NCBI GenBank assembly: GCA_026929865.2
Contig: CM049417.1
Span: 18,270,501-18,334,500, forward strand
Reading direction: 5' to 3'
From: Hyperoplus lanceolatus
Taxonomy: Eukaryota > Chordata > Actinopteri > Uranoscopiformes > Ammodytidae
Length of the DNA: 64,000 nt
Of this stretch, positions 43,151-56,046 are shown piece by piece. A model generated the notes under the pieces. The model was given only the letters and a program-made list of their open reading frames with translations. It was not told where the DNA came from and did no database searches. Each line of letters starts with the position of its first letter. Position 1 is the first letter of the stretch. The translations under genes and the position numbers were made by a program.

Positions 43151-44996
43151 ATCATTCATTAGTCGTTAGGGTAATAGCATTGACAATATTAGTTTTTTTC
43201 TCCCCTCTGAGAATAGTTGATTACTTTGTTGTGGTCAACACAATTTTAGGTGAAATTTATTTATTTTACTGTCTTTGGACATTTTTATCTTACAGCTGTT
43301 ACAACCAATATTTTTATATTGACATATTTAAAGACTCAATGTGAAAGAGGTCACCCATAAGGACAAACCCACTAAGTGATCAAACAATTCTCAGTTCTAT
43401 GGAGTGTTTCAGCACTTTGAGCTTCTGCCTTTGGTTTAACAGGCCACAACTTCACTGTTTTGATTCAGTCTCACCACACTGAGCGAATATGTACTACCCA
43501 AAGTGGAATAATGTTGGTGTTGTTGATAGAAAGTCCTATCTTTTTCTCTATTTGTATCTTTTCTACAGAAAGTTCGTATTATCCTTAATTGCTTTTTACC
43601 TCTGGTATCTTTTAAGTTGGTGGTTAACTTTTTCAGCTCTGAACAGTATGCATACAGCCTTCAATTTCGAAAGGTTTAACTGACGCAACAATTCAGTGCT
43701 GCTCATGAAGCATATCCCAGTGAGCTCAAGGTAATACAGTAAGTGTTAACACTTAGCTGAGAATATCAATATTTTTATCATCTCAGATCTTCTCAAATTT
43801 TGACAATGGCGACTGGACAGTCATATAATAACTTTCCAAAAGACTTCTGGAAGAAAATCAGCCTGTAACCATTTGAGTGAGGGGGGTTGTCCCCTTTGAA
43901 AGCCAAACCCATATCTGCCAACAAGTCTGTTCCTGACTTTTCCAACCTGTATTAACTTACTGTAAATGGGAGGAGCGGGGAACATAGAGTTTCAGAGGGC
44001 GGACAGAAGTACAGAAGAAGCACACCATGTTGAGTTAAATATAATTCATAGGCCACTACAGAGAACACCGTACGTACACACTGTAAGTCAATTTTTTATA
44101 ATCCAACAATTACCTTACAATGTTATTGTAAAATATGTGTGCTGATTCATATTGCGGTATAACAGTTATTTGGTTATAATGAATGTTTACTTACACAAAT
44201 AATATCAAAAGCCTATGTATTATCTAATATATTTGTACACCTAAGAGGACCAAAATGTATTTATAGACATTTCACTGCTCTGCTTATTCAAAGTTATACT
44301 ATAGGCCTCAGACCTCAATGAGGAAGTTCAATGTCTTATAAGTCAGTGACCTCAAGATGTGGCACTCTTTGTGCATTAAAATGTCGAGGAGAATCTTCAA
44401 GTTGTTCGATGAAATGTTTAAGTGCCTGTAGCTTATTTGGCTGTGCATTTTTTTTCATAGCCCCGGTGATAAATTTAACTCGTTGTCTGTCCTGGATACG
44501 TGCATGTCAAGCATTGCATTCTTTACTCAGAATCTGCAACTCTCATCTATATTTCTCTAAGCGGAGCATATCTCTTTTTCTCCACATGTTGTAACAGTCA
44601 GTTTCCTGTGTAAACATGACACACTGACAGTGTGAGAGGACTGTGAAGAGTTTTCCTATGAGAAAATGTATTGTGTCTGTGAGCAGAATTTAATACAACA
44701 TACTGTTTTTGATTGAATTTGGATTATATTTTAAGAGTAGAAAAATGCTATTTCACGAGAGAAAATATAAATAATAATAATAATATCAAATAAATGTACA
44801 TATCCACTGTGTTTCACTTTGGTTTTGCTGTTGGTAAAAGGAGTTTGGTCTGAGCTTCTAGAAGCATTTAAAAAATACTTAAAAATCAATGAAACCTTAT
44901 GCTTAAAATTCTAATAAATGGCTTTCTGTTTGCCAAAAGTTAAAAATGGATCCTACATTTTGGAATATTAATATCCTAATGTTGTCTTTTTCTCAG
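43150..44996 (+). promoter_or_regulatory. Duplicated 5' region of array copy 4
   Basis: Homologous to 20400-22207 with no large insertion. Leader donor at 44083 (cacact|gtaagt, the same form as copy 1); acceptor tttctcag ends at 44996; ISRE-like GTTTCACTTTGG at 44811-44822. Confidence 0.55.
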
Positions 44997-45014
44997 GTAC
45001 TCTGAAGCAAAGAA

Positions 45015-48000
45015 ATGAATTTCCTCCAACAGCTACAAGAGACAGTCACCCTAAGGGAAACACACCCTATAATACAGTGTATAATTGACAACAAGCTCAA
45101 GGAGCTAAAGAAAATATTAAACGACAACACTAATCAAGCTCACCCATGCATTGAGTTGAATGACTTCATAACACCATTGATTGCTGCTGTTGTATATAAT
45201 AGAAGAGATATTTTCACTTTCCTTTTGCAGCAGGGTGCAAACCCAAACTATGCCTCCAACACATTCTTGACACCTTTGCATTATGTGTCAATTTACAAAG
45301 GACCAGTTTTTTTTGTGGAGAAACTGCTTGAAGCAAAAGCTAATCCAGATGGATGTAAGTTCCAGCCTTTCACACCGCTGCAAACTGCTGCCATCTATGA
45401 CAGGGAGTCTGTCTTTAAAGTGCTCATTTCTGCTGGTGCAATAATCTCAGTGTTACCTGTCACTAGCCATGAACATAGTACTCACAATGTAAAAATATCC
45501 AAGATGATTAATCACCTAGCTTCAAAAGGACATGAGTTATGCTCCAAAATCAGATATTTCCTTGATATGGAAATTGCTTTGCAAAGGGACCCACCTGAAC
45601 AAGTGTTCCAAACATTTGACAGTCACATGCTGTTGGAGCATCCTCAGAGTCACCTGACCATGATTGAAACACTTTTTAATGTGACTGGGCGAGATGCAGA
45701 AGAATACCGCCGGAGATGTATCAAATGGCTAAAGGATCCTGGAAATCTGAACTCCTACATTGCAGGTGCAGTCAGTCGCTTTCCAAACATCCCAACGATA
45801 TATGTAAATTTTGCAATTGTAAGTTTGAGTGTAGTTCTGTGCACTGTGGAAGAGATACCAAATGAACAAGCACTAGCTATAATCCCCTGTCTACTGGAAC
45901 AGCTTTGCTCAGAAGGGAGCTCTGTTGGATGTCAAGATGTTCTGCAAACACTATATGTGATAACACAGAAAACAAAAGGCCCAGATGGCTGGGATCGCAA
46001 CTTAACTGAGAAGTTAGGCAAAACAGTTGCTCCTTTTGTGCAAGAAAAACACAAGATTACCATTAGAATCATCACTTATGGTATATTTGGAAACATGCTT
46101 TCATTTGAACATGCATCTGAAATCTTTACATTAGTGGGAATGACTTCAGTACCTGAGGCCATACTGACACATGCAGATATGCAGATGTTAAAAGATCTGA
46201 AAGAAGTGATTAGACGACTGGATAATCATTTCAGCAAACCAACATTGGAACATGAGGACGGTGCAGTCGGACCTGGATCCAAGAAAAAGAAGAAGAAGAA
46301 GAAAAATAAGGAAACGCAAGAAGAGCAAAGAGACGAAGTTTACACTGCTGAAACTGATCCGATAGCAGTTCCCATTATGGAGTCGACTTCCAATGTGAAG
46401 CCATTACCACCCATCAACACCACTATGTCATCAATAAAACACAAATGGCTACAGATCAGTAAGAGGTGGAGAGTAGAATTAGAGAACCTTCTGAGCACTG
46501 ATGAAAGTAAAGTAACCAGAATTAAGAGCATGATTTATGTGAATAATGCAGAATTCCGCATAGCCAGGGGAAGTGATGGTACTGAAGTCTTCTTGGGGCT
46601 GAGAGACGATGGCACTGAAGTTGCTTTGAAGAAAATGAATAACGCCAACTTTCAAGTTCTGAAGAATGAGGAAGGAATTCTCCGACTCCCAGAGCTTGAT
46701 CATCCATCTATTGTACGATATGTTGACAATGCGGAGGATGAGAACTTTGGATATCTTGGTCTTCAACTTTGTGAATACACATTGGAAGAACACGTTGATC
46801 TCAAAATCAATGATGATGGTTCCATGAGAAAGAATTTTGTCCATCAGCTTCTGGACAGTTTAAAGGTTCTTCACTGTCACGTCCCTCCAATTATCCACCG
46901 GGATCTCAAACCACAGAATGTTTTGATCGGTAAGATAAGTTAAAATATCCTGAAATGATGAAATTCACCTTCTGAAATTATTCAAATAAAGTACAGAAAT
47001 ATTTGAAATCATAATTATAATACATAATTTTGTTTCCTGATTCTGTATTTACTTTGTCCTGCAGATGTTAACGGCAGGGCAAGATTAGCTGATTTTGGTA
47101 TAAGTAGACGGTTACTCAAAGGCCAAACAACCTGTCGAACAGGCAGTGCAGGAACAAAGTGCTGGATGGCCAAAGAGACTTTAGCAGGAGGAGCTGACAC
47201 ACCATACAAGAGAAGCACTGATATTCAGGTACATTTTTCCAATATACAAACTTCTTTTATGACTTGTTAAAAAATACTTACCGAAATGTCCTGTTCATTT
47301 TAAGGTGGCAGGGATGATGATTTATTATATCCTGTCTGGTGGACACCATCCTTTCAGTGACTTACCCTTTAAAGTTGAGAGCAACATTTATGAAGGGATT
47401 TACACTCTGGACCATGTTGAAGATGCAGTGGCACAGGATCTCATCGAGTGGATGATCAATGAAGAACCAAAGAACAGACCCAAAGTGGAAGAATGCTTGA
47501 GTCATCCCCTTTTCTGGACCACTGAAAGGTAAGAAGGAAACACTGATTGATTGATACGTTTATGGATAAAAATTCCTGTCAGCTGCCTGATTTTTCATGA
47601 GTTTCTGTTCTGTTTATTTTGCACTTTATATATCCTAACGTAAACTTATTTTCCAAGTGTTATGGAAATGTAACATCATAGATATATTTCAGAATAGAGA
47701 ACATGAAGAACACCAAACATTATTATACACAGTATTTAAGTATTTATTCACGCAAGGAGAGAAGCAACAAGAGAATGATCAAACATTCTACTTGCAAACC
47801 ACGGTAGTGCATCTCTGCAGTTTAGACAAATGCATCAGTTATTACACAGTAGTCCATCGCTTCATCACTATGTCAATTCACTGGGTCATATAGAAGACAG
47901 TTGAAAGAAACACTTGGTCTGTAAAAGGTAACATGATGCTCTTGATTAGAGGAAACCAAAACTAGGGAGTTGAAGACAGGTTGGAAACAGGTGTCTCTTA

Positions 48001-49098
48001 TCACATCTAGTAAGTTTCTACTGAATTTCTGCATTAAGGCCTTAACAGTCATTTTTCCTTTACACCAGGAGAGTAGAATACCTGAAGAAGATTGGTAACA
48101 GGGAGGAGGTGGCAAAGTATCGAGATGCTGACCAGGAATTCATTTCTCTGCTGGACAAATGTTCTGGGGAGGGAACCTTCAAACTATGGAAAGATAAGGT
48201 GACTACAACGTAACATTGTATTATTTATTTGGAATACACCTAGTTGGTATTACTGAAGTCCAGTTTATTACTTAGTATAATTATAATGTTTGGCGTTACA
48301 GTTTCCACCAGAGGTGGTCCAGAAGATGGATCCCAAGAACAAAGCCTACCCTGACAACACACTGGCCTTACTCCGCTTCATACGAAACATCCATGAGCAC
48401 CAGTAAGTGAAACTGAGTTGAAATTGATTCAGGGACTTAAAATGAGAAATAAAGATTCTCCATAACTTCTAAACACTGAAACAGTAATTTAAACACATTT
48501 ATTTATTTATTTTTCTTGTATAGTCAGAAAGTTGTGTTGTTCAGTCTTTTTACAAGAAAAGTAAAGTACATCTTTGCGACACACTTTTAGATTATGGGAA
48601 TTTTCCAAACAATATTAAATTCCATTAATCACTGATACTATGAATATATATCCACACAAAATAGTTTTTAAATAACCAAGAATTCTTGATTTTATTCTCT
48701 CTTTACAGTTAAGTGAAGGCAGTAAAAAATACAATCAATGGCTCAAAATGACTGTTGTGCGTTAGTCATTAAGACGACTTAATGTGGTCATGGGTGTCAT
48801 CTTCAAACTAGATGACTAGAAGGTTTTTAAGCTGACTGTTCATTTGTTTCTTTGTTTGCATGATGATTGTGTTTGCAGGCCCAAGGATGCAGCCAACATT
48901 GATTTGATGGAGATGTTTCCTGAACTCTTTGGATGCGTTTACAAATTTGCCAAGACCCAAGGGTGGAATTCAGAGACCCCTTTGAAGGAAATGTTTCATA
49001 GAGAAGACATCACCACCAGCTTTAGAAAGCTATCCATGAACCTTAAGGAGGACCTGGCTGCCCCAGTTCAAGAGTCTCAACCCAGTGGCTTCAAGTGA
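45015..49098 (+). CDS. ANK-kinase-KEN endoribonuclease (RNase L/IRE1-like), array copy 4
   Basis: Exons: 45015-46929, 47065-47228, 47305-47528, 48069-48198, 48302-48402, 48879-49098; in frame throughout, 917 aa. Same architecture as copies 1 and 2. The β3 lysine motif reads EVALKKM, HRD ends at D630, DFG starts at 648, and the KEN signature is R839-N840-x3-H844 (IRNIHEH). The altered APE reads AKE. The lysine tract is interrupted (K9-N-K-E-T). Its introns are the shortest of the array, without large insertions, so it is the best reference for the ancestral gene. Introns and middle region resemble copy 1 most; the 3' end resembles copies 2 and 3. Exon 6 starts with a proline codon (QPKDAAN) where copies 1-3 have alanine. 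Confidence 0.92.
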
Positions 49099-49225
49099 AG
49101 TTGAATTCAAAAAGGATTTAGAACTTCAAAAGCAAGGCATCACTATGCAACAGGACTGCACATAAATGAAGTCCAGTGGGCCTTCACCTGTTTGTTTTGG
49201 GGGGTTACTCTCTTCACTCTCCTCT

Positions 49226-50160
49226 TTAGCAGGTAAAATGCATACTCAGTCTAAAGGGTTTATGTCTGGAGATTGACTTGCCCAGTCTAAAACCTTTTTG
49301 CAGTTTTTTTGGATCATTATCTTGCTGTATGATGAAGGATCTTCCAATCAGTTTGGTTGCACCTTTCTTTAAATTGGCAGACAAAATGTTTCTGTAGACT
49401 GTGTTGTTGTCAAGATGAACCTTTACCAAAGTGATGGAATGGCTAAAGCTTGGCGAAAGAAAGGATCTGCTTATGATCCCAAACATACAGGCTCATCTGT
49501 GAAACACGGTGGAGGCAATGTCATGGCTTGGGCTTACATGGCTTCTTCTGGGATGGGCTCATTAATCTTCATTGATGATGTAACACATGATGGCAACAGT
49601 TAAATGAACTCAGAAGTTTACAGAAACATTTTCTCTGTCAATTTAAAGAAAGATGCAACCAAACTGATTGGAAGATCCTTCATCATGCAACAAGATAATG
49701 ACCCAAAACACACTGAAAAACAAAACAAAAAAGGAGTTAATCAGGGTCAAGAAATGGAAGGTTTCAGACTGGCCAAGTCTATCTCCAGAGTTAAACCCTA
49801 TAGAGAAGGCATTTTACCTGCTAAAGAGGAGACTGAAGAGAGTAAACAAACAACAACTGAATGAGGCTGCAGTGAAAGCCTGGAAAGCATCACAAAAGAA
49901 GAATGCAAAGGTTTTGTGATGTCAATGGGTCACAGGCTTGAAGCAGTTTTTGCAAGGGAAGGATTTGCAACAAAATATTAAGTCTTATTTACTTTAATTT
50001 ATTCTAAGTGTAAATGTTTCCAGTCTACAGCAAAAATAAAGGAATTGGCCTCAATGTTCCAATACTTTTTGGATCTAATACTTTTATATATTGCTCATTT
50101 TAAGGAAATAAAAGAAAGAAAAACGTTATGGCCATATGCATTTCATAAAGTGGGTGTCCC
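49226..50160. mobile_element. Degraded, rearranged Tc1-like transposon pair
   Basis: 49415-49919 on the + strand reads as Tc1 transposase: KKGSAYDPKHTGSSVKHGGG, NVMAWAYMASSG, SLIFIDDVTHDG, then QQDNDPKHT. There is a stop after DGNS and a frame change near 49740. Immediately left, 49226-49420 on the minus strand repeats the NTVYRNILSANLKKGATKLI-QQDNDPK part. Two fragments of one family therefore lie head to head. Terminal repeats were not recognised. It separates copy 4 from copy 5. Confidence 0.8.
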
Positions 50161-50424
50161 AGGGAAAATGCACCTGTTGGAAGACCAAGAAGAAGTACTA
50201 TAAATAACTAAATACATCTTCATCTCATCACTTGATTTTGTGGAAAGACTCAAGGCAGTGGTGGATGATGCCATCAATAGTAACTAGCTGCTTGTCCTTG
50301 AAGGCCGTAGCTTCTGCTATTATTCGAAAGGATAGGGTTACCTTACCTAGGTATGGTTGCATTGTACTTTCACCAAAAGAGATGCCACTAAATATTCAGA
50401 TGTGACACACTGCACTGAATCAAA

Positions 50425-50515
50425 GTCAAAATGATTTTTATAGCACATTTAAAAACAACATCAGTTGACCAAAGTGCTGTACAAGATACAATACAAAATA
50501 ACATACAAGATACAC
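50425..50515. repeat. Probable interspersed retroposon fragment
   Basis: The sequence around TTTTTATAGCACATTT and CAGTTGACCAAAGTGCTGTA resembles a 3' tail common in fish LINE/SINE families. Identified from memory only. Confidence 0.4.
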
Positions 50516-50604
50516 GAGAGAGAAAAAGGGAGTGTCGAAGTCTCAACTTTTGTTAAAGGCCTTGTTTTGTTAAAATTACTTTTGTTAAATGGTATTTTCT
50601 CTAT

Positions 50605-50745
50605 AACAGGAAGCATATGGAATATGTAAGCTTATCAAAATGCAGATTGTTTTGATGGATTCTTATCTTTATTGTAAGAATATTTAATGTTAAACTATAC
50701 TGTGGAAGTGTCTAAGTGGAAGAATCTAAATAAATGTAAAAAATT
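50605..50745 (+). repeat. Diverged LGI2 3' UTR fragment before copy 5
   Basis: GGAATATGTAAGCTTATCAA with the following AATGCAGATTGTTTTGATGG and an AATAAA at 50729-50734 align with LGI2 20230-20350. There are many substitutions and small gaps. This is a much older copy than those at 36981 and 42026. Confidence 0.65.
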
Positions 50746-51856
50746 ATGTTTGTGAACATCGTCATAGATCAAGACTCCCCTCTACATATTCTTTATTAAC
50801 GTTTTAACTTTTACTAAAGACTTTGGAATCTTGAGTCTGTCTTTCGAGATAGTGATGACCCACCCTTTAATTGCATCAGCATTTGGTCCAACTTAAGCCT
50901 GCACCGACACGTCTTTTTTTCTGAGAAATGGTGACAGTTTGAATTTTGACTTCAATGCTATATGTTTCATTTCCAAAGTTCATTTCTTTTGTCTATCTAT
51001 TCTTAAATTACCTTTTCCTTGAATTTCACATTTCATCAAGTACCTACATGAATGATACCCGATGAATTGTGAAACTTCCTCCTTATCCTCTGTGTGGGTT
51101 TGATTTGAACAAAGAACAGCCTAGAAGGCACGCAAACCAGTATTGGAGCCTTGGAGGAGATTTGATCGTAAGTAGACTACATATGCTAAATAAAGCCTAA
51201 ACATTCACAATACTTCCTTCATTGTCATTGAAGATGGTTTGTTGATAGTAGTGTGTTAGTTAAGTACGGCAAGGTGTGGCATAACATTTGTTTGGGCGTT
51301 CATCAACGTTTATTGATTCGATAGCCTACTTCAAAATTCGCATTAAAGCAGGGGGATGGAGACGCAGAGCTAATGTCTTATCGCCTCCTAGCACTGCCCA
51401 AGTTGATGGAAACATGCCCTTTTTCGCATTTCTTTTCTTTTATGCGAACTTTCAAACGATTCCCTTCAAATTTAGATGGAAACGTGGCTACTAAAGGCAC
51501 GCCTTAACGGCCCAGCTATTCTACTCTCCCCCCAACCCTTCCTGCCATACACGCACATCTACTAATAATCGATCTAGCAAAATAGCAGATTATGATAACG
51601 TACTATATTCTGCTTTTCATAATATTTGTAGTATAAAAAACAAACATGTTATTTAAAACTTTTTATTGTGCATAAAACCTGCTTAAAATGTTGTGTTTCC
51701 TTATTCTTTTGAATAATTGTCTTCAAAGAGCATTGTGCTGGTATCTAATCTGGTGGTATCTTTTTGCAGCCCTGGATACTGTCTGTGGCTGTGTTCAACA
51801 ACGACTGTGTAAGCAGCTTGAGAGGAAAACTGAAGTTTTTGGAGCGCATGAGAAGT

Positions 51857-51901
<45 letters not shown>

Positions 51902-52220
51902 TTCAACAAGTAGCTGCATGAGAAAGGACTTCCTGCATCTCAAACCTGGAACTTAAAAGTGAGAGATTTATCTATATTACCTCCAGATACTCTTCAGAAA
52001 GGACTTCAACGAAAAAGAACAGAAGAGGAAATGTACTCTTTCTTTGACTATTCCCTAAATCAAAAACTAATAAATTGCAACTGTTACCAACTTCGAAATA
52101 ATCCCTGTTGGTAACATTAGCCCATGAACAGGTCACGCAATCTGATTACACTATATATCTGGTAAACGGGGGAAGTGTATAAGTTAGCATTGATAAAGTA
52201 AATATTTAGCCTAGCTCTGC
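50746..52220. other. 5' flank of array copy 5
   Basis: Not clearly homologous to the 5' regions of copies 1-4. It holds a (GA)n run at about 51860-51898. Around 51290-51495 there is a segment ending GATGGAAACGTGGCTA that may be an old DNA transposon. A weak acceptor (aatatttag, ending about 52210) precedes the first ATG of copy 5. No promoter motif is convincing. Confidence 0.4.
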
Positions 52221-55200
52221 ATGGTCATCATGGCAACTGGTCAACAGGCAGATATAATCACCAATGTTGTCAGGGCAGTGGACAGGGAATTTGAGTACCC
52301 TGCTGGATGCACAAGTTTTCATGCTAAGAAAATATTCAAGGAGGACACATTACGTGAAAACCCAGAGGAACTCTTCACCAATTATGGCCAATCAATAAAC
52401 GGACGGAGAAAGACTAACCACCACATATTCTTCACTCATTCCATTGAATTCTGGGTAGAAACTCTTCGCAGCCGTTATACAAACAATTCGGAAACGGCCA
52501 TCCCCTTTGGACACAAAATACAAACCTAGGCAGATGGATGCCCTAGAACTGATGACCCTCGACTAACAATCGTATATTACACCAGGGGAAAGTTCCTGGT
52601 CTATGCGACTGAAGCCAACCTGGAGACCTTTAGAAATGAGTTCCCCGGCTTCAAAGATGCAGTGAAGAAGAGGAACACTGTCACCACCACCTCATCCAGC
52701 TCTGCCCCTCAAACACCTCACAGCTCCGATAGCCAGCTCAACGAGAGTATGGCCCAGTTAGACCTGAATCCCAAATGGAAACCGAGAAGCGAGAGGTGGG
52801 GAGAAAAATTAGAAAAATTAGAGAAGCTTCTGGATTCTGACTTCACCAGAATTAGGAATATAATTTTCGTGCAGAATGACGAATTTCGCATTGCTGGTGA
52901 TGGTACTGAAGTCTTCTTGGGGCTGAGAGACGATTTCACTGAAGTTGCCGTGAAGAGAATGTCTAAAATCAACTATCAGGAGCTGAAGAATGAAGAGGGC
53001 ATCATACGACTCCCAGACCTTGATCATGCACCTATTGTACGATATGTTGACAGTGCAGAGGATGAGAACTTTGGATATCTCTTTCTCCAACTTTGTGAAT
53101 GTAACTTAGAAGAACACATCACAAATAGTATGGATGATTCCGACAGAAAAAAAATTGTTAAAGAAGTTCTCAACAGCCTAAAAGCGCTTCACTGTCACGA
53201 GCCTCCCATTCTCCACCGGGATCTCAAACCACAGAATGTTTTGATCGGTAAGACAAGTTAAGAATATAAACATCTAGCCTTACTCACTATCTGAATTCAA
53301 AGTACACCAAAACAAAATAGAATGTATTTTCTTTTTAAAGTGATTTTGTTTATTGAATAACTTTAACTCATTTTTCCTGCAGATGTCAATGGAAGAGCAA
53401 GATTATCTGATTTTGGAATTAGCAGACGGCTACGCGAAGGCCAAACAAATCACCAAACAAATTGTGGAGGAACAAAATGCTGGAGGGCAAAAGAGACTTT
53501 AGCAGGAGGAGATGACATACCATACAAAAGAAGCACTGATATTCAGGTCAGTTTTTCAGCTATACAAACTTATATATGACTCACTGAAAACTACTTCCTT
53601 AAAGCCACTATGAGTAACATGGCACGTTGGCGTCCCCTTTGGACAAAAGCGGTAGTATTTTTACGACGCCCGCTGTCGCAAAGCTGTTTTCTAGCTTGTG
53701 CCAGGCGCGCGAGTGTGAACTGAGAAGGGAGCAATATAGTGCATGTCCGTGTGTTGAAAGTGTGAGGACTCTTTTCGGCTCCGTGAGAGTGGTTTTGACA
53801 CTGCATGAACTACCACACACACCTGATTGCAATGAGTTGATGCAGCAGTGTCACCTAACTACTCTCTCTCTCACGGAGCTGAAAGATTACGTGTCCGACT
53901 CCTCACAGAAAGCGAATGAACGAGAGACGGCAGTTAGTATGGATCACGATGAGGTAATGTGTTTATGTTGTTGTAAATAATGACTATTTCAGATAATGGT
54001 TATCTGATGATGGTGAAGCAAAGCAAACTTTGTGTTAGTACCAACCGCTAATTCATTTAGGAGTAAACACTGCAGTCTAGTTTCGCTCTCGTGAAATTGT
54101 AAACACGTTGCTTGGCAACGCCCTGGTCCCGCCCGTAGCCTATATCACTCTCCCTTTTAGCTTTTCTTCATTGCACTTTTTCTTTGATGGTTCAGCCCCG
54201 TTATCAGTCATTATGACGACAAATAACTGTCTCAAACAAAGCTCCCGCTCCCCTTCCCTCACCTGGAGGGATAGGCTTCTCAATTCACGTTGCTGCGCCA
54301 CACTGAAATCTGCGACCAATACGGATATGTGACCATAGAGCCTGCGCGAGCGAACCGAAAATCGGACTGGGTGTGCGACCAGACCAAAAGCAGTAATAAA
54401 AACTATTTAAAAACGTCTTTCTTTGCACTGATGGTCTCGTTTGCTGTTAAAGGTAATTTATGATTATCAGAGGAAACATGAGGCTGTTTAAAAGATATTT
54501 AAATGTTACTCGTAGCCGCTTTAATTGCTGAAATATTCTGTTAATTGTTAAGGTGGCAGGGATGCTGATTTACTATATCCTGTCTGGTGGACTCCATCCT
54601 TTCGGCGACAAATCCTATCAATGTGAGAACAACATTCATGAAGGGATTTACACTCTGGACCGTGTTGAAGATGTGGTGGCAAAAGATCTCATCGAGAGGA
54701 TGATCAATAAGGAACCGAAGAACAGACCTACAGTGGAAGAATGCTTGAGTCATCCCTTCTTCTGGGACTCTGAAAGGTAGAATCTAGGGATAGGCACGAC
54801 TGGTGAATTCCAAGATTGAGGGATCGTATTGATTCTTTGAGGACCATTTGAGTTCTCGTTCATCCAGATCTATTTTGAGAGTGCAACTGTCTGCAGGACA
54901 ACAATGCACATTAATATAACCTTCCCAATGCTTAATGCTTATTGTCAAACAAAAACAAAAAAAGGAATTCACAAATTAAATCCTAGAGAAAAATCAAATG
55001 ATCAAAAACAAATTAATTCAAAATGATTTACCTTAAGTCATGCCTCTGTTGCGTTCTTTTCCTTATCAACATTTCCACCTAGCATCTCTTTATCACCACA
55101 TGTTTTAATAATATACATTTTTTCAATATATAGCAAGGTTTAAGTTATTTATTTAGCTGTCAAACATGCACCCTAAATGTACAATTTTATTTTTCAGGAG

Positions 55201-55959
55201 GGCAGAATACTTGAGAAGTTTTGGAAACAGGGAGGAGGTGGCAAAGTGTCGAAATGCTGACAAAGAAAGTATGTCTTCACTGGAAGAATATGCCAATGGA
55301 TCCTTCAAAGAGTGGAAAAATAAGGTGATGCAATGTATGCTTTTTTTTGGAAAACAACAAGTTTGTATTTCTGTAGGCTACTCTATCACTAAAGATAATT
55401 ATTACTCACTTTTGATGTTATAGTTTCCACCAGCGCTGGTCAAGGAGATGGATAGCCATAGGAAAACACCCTACCCTGAAAGCACACTGGGACTTATGTG
55501 CTTCATACGAAACGGCCAAGAGCACCAGTAAGTTGAAATTGATGAATGAACTCACATTCAACATTACATTTTCTGACTCTTTTTTTCACTTTTCTTTTGC
55601 TGGAAGGAATAAAAAAGTGTTTGCCGTGAAACTAAGAAATGTCTTTCTGGAAAGAATTGTAATTGTAACTGTTTCTTTCCACAGAGCTCCCCAAACACAA
55701 TTCCATTCACCTTCATGTATTGGGGGGATAGCAGAAATGGCAAAATAAGACAAACTAATTTTAACAAGCTCTGATTTATGGAATTTCCTATTAGACAAAA
55801 AAAGAAAAGAATTTGAAAGAAAAAAAACTCAGGGAAACATAAAAGTTATCTCAAAAGCAAAATGTATCACTACTTATTTGCGAGTCCGACAGTGACGTGT
55901 AGTGGTTATAAAGCTTGTCAAATAACCCTATTATTTAATGAAATGTCTCAGAATTTTAA

Positions 55960-56046
<87 letters not shown>

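Noticed and set aside
22226-49098. Naming the array genes RNASEL
   Set aside because: Only four ankyrin-like repeats are visible instead of nine, a helical region follows, and the kinase has HRD and DFG. Orthology cannot be claimed without a phylogeny.
53627-53980. 117-residue frame in copy 5 intron 2
   Set aside because: It lies wholly within a TIR-bounded transposon, has no recognisable domain and is not bounded by family-conserved splice sites.
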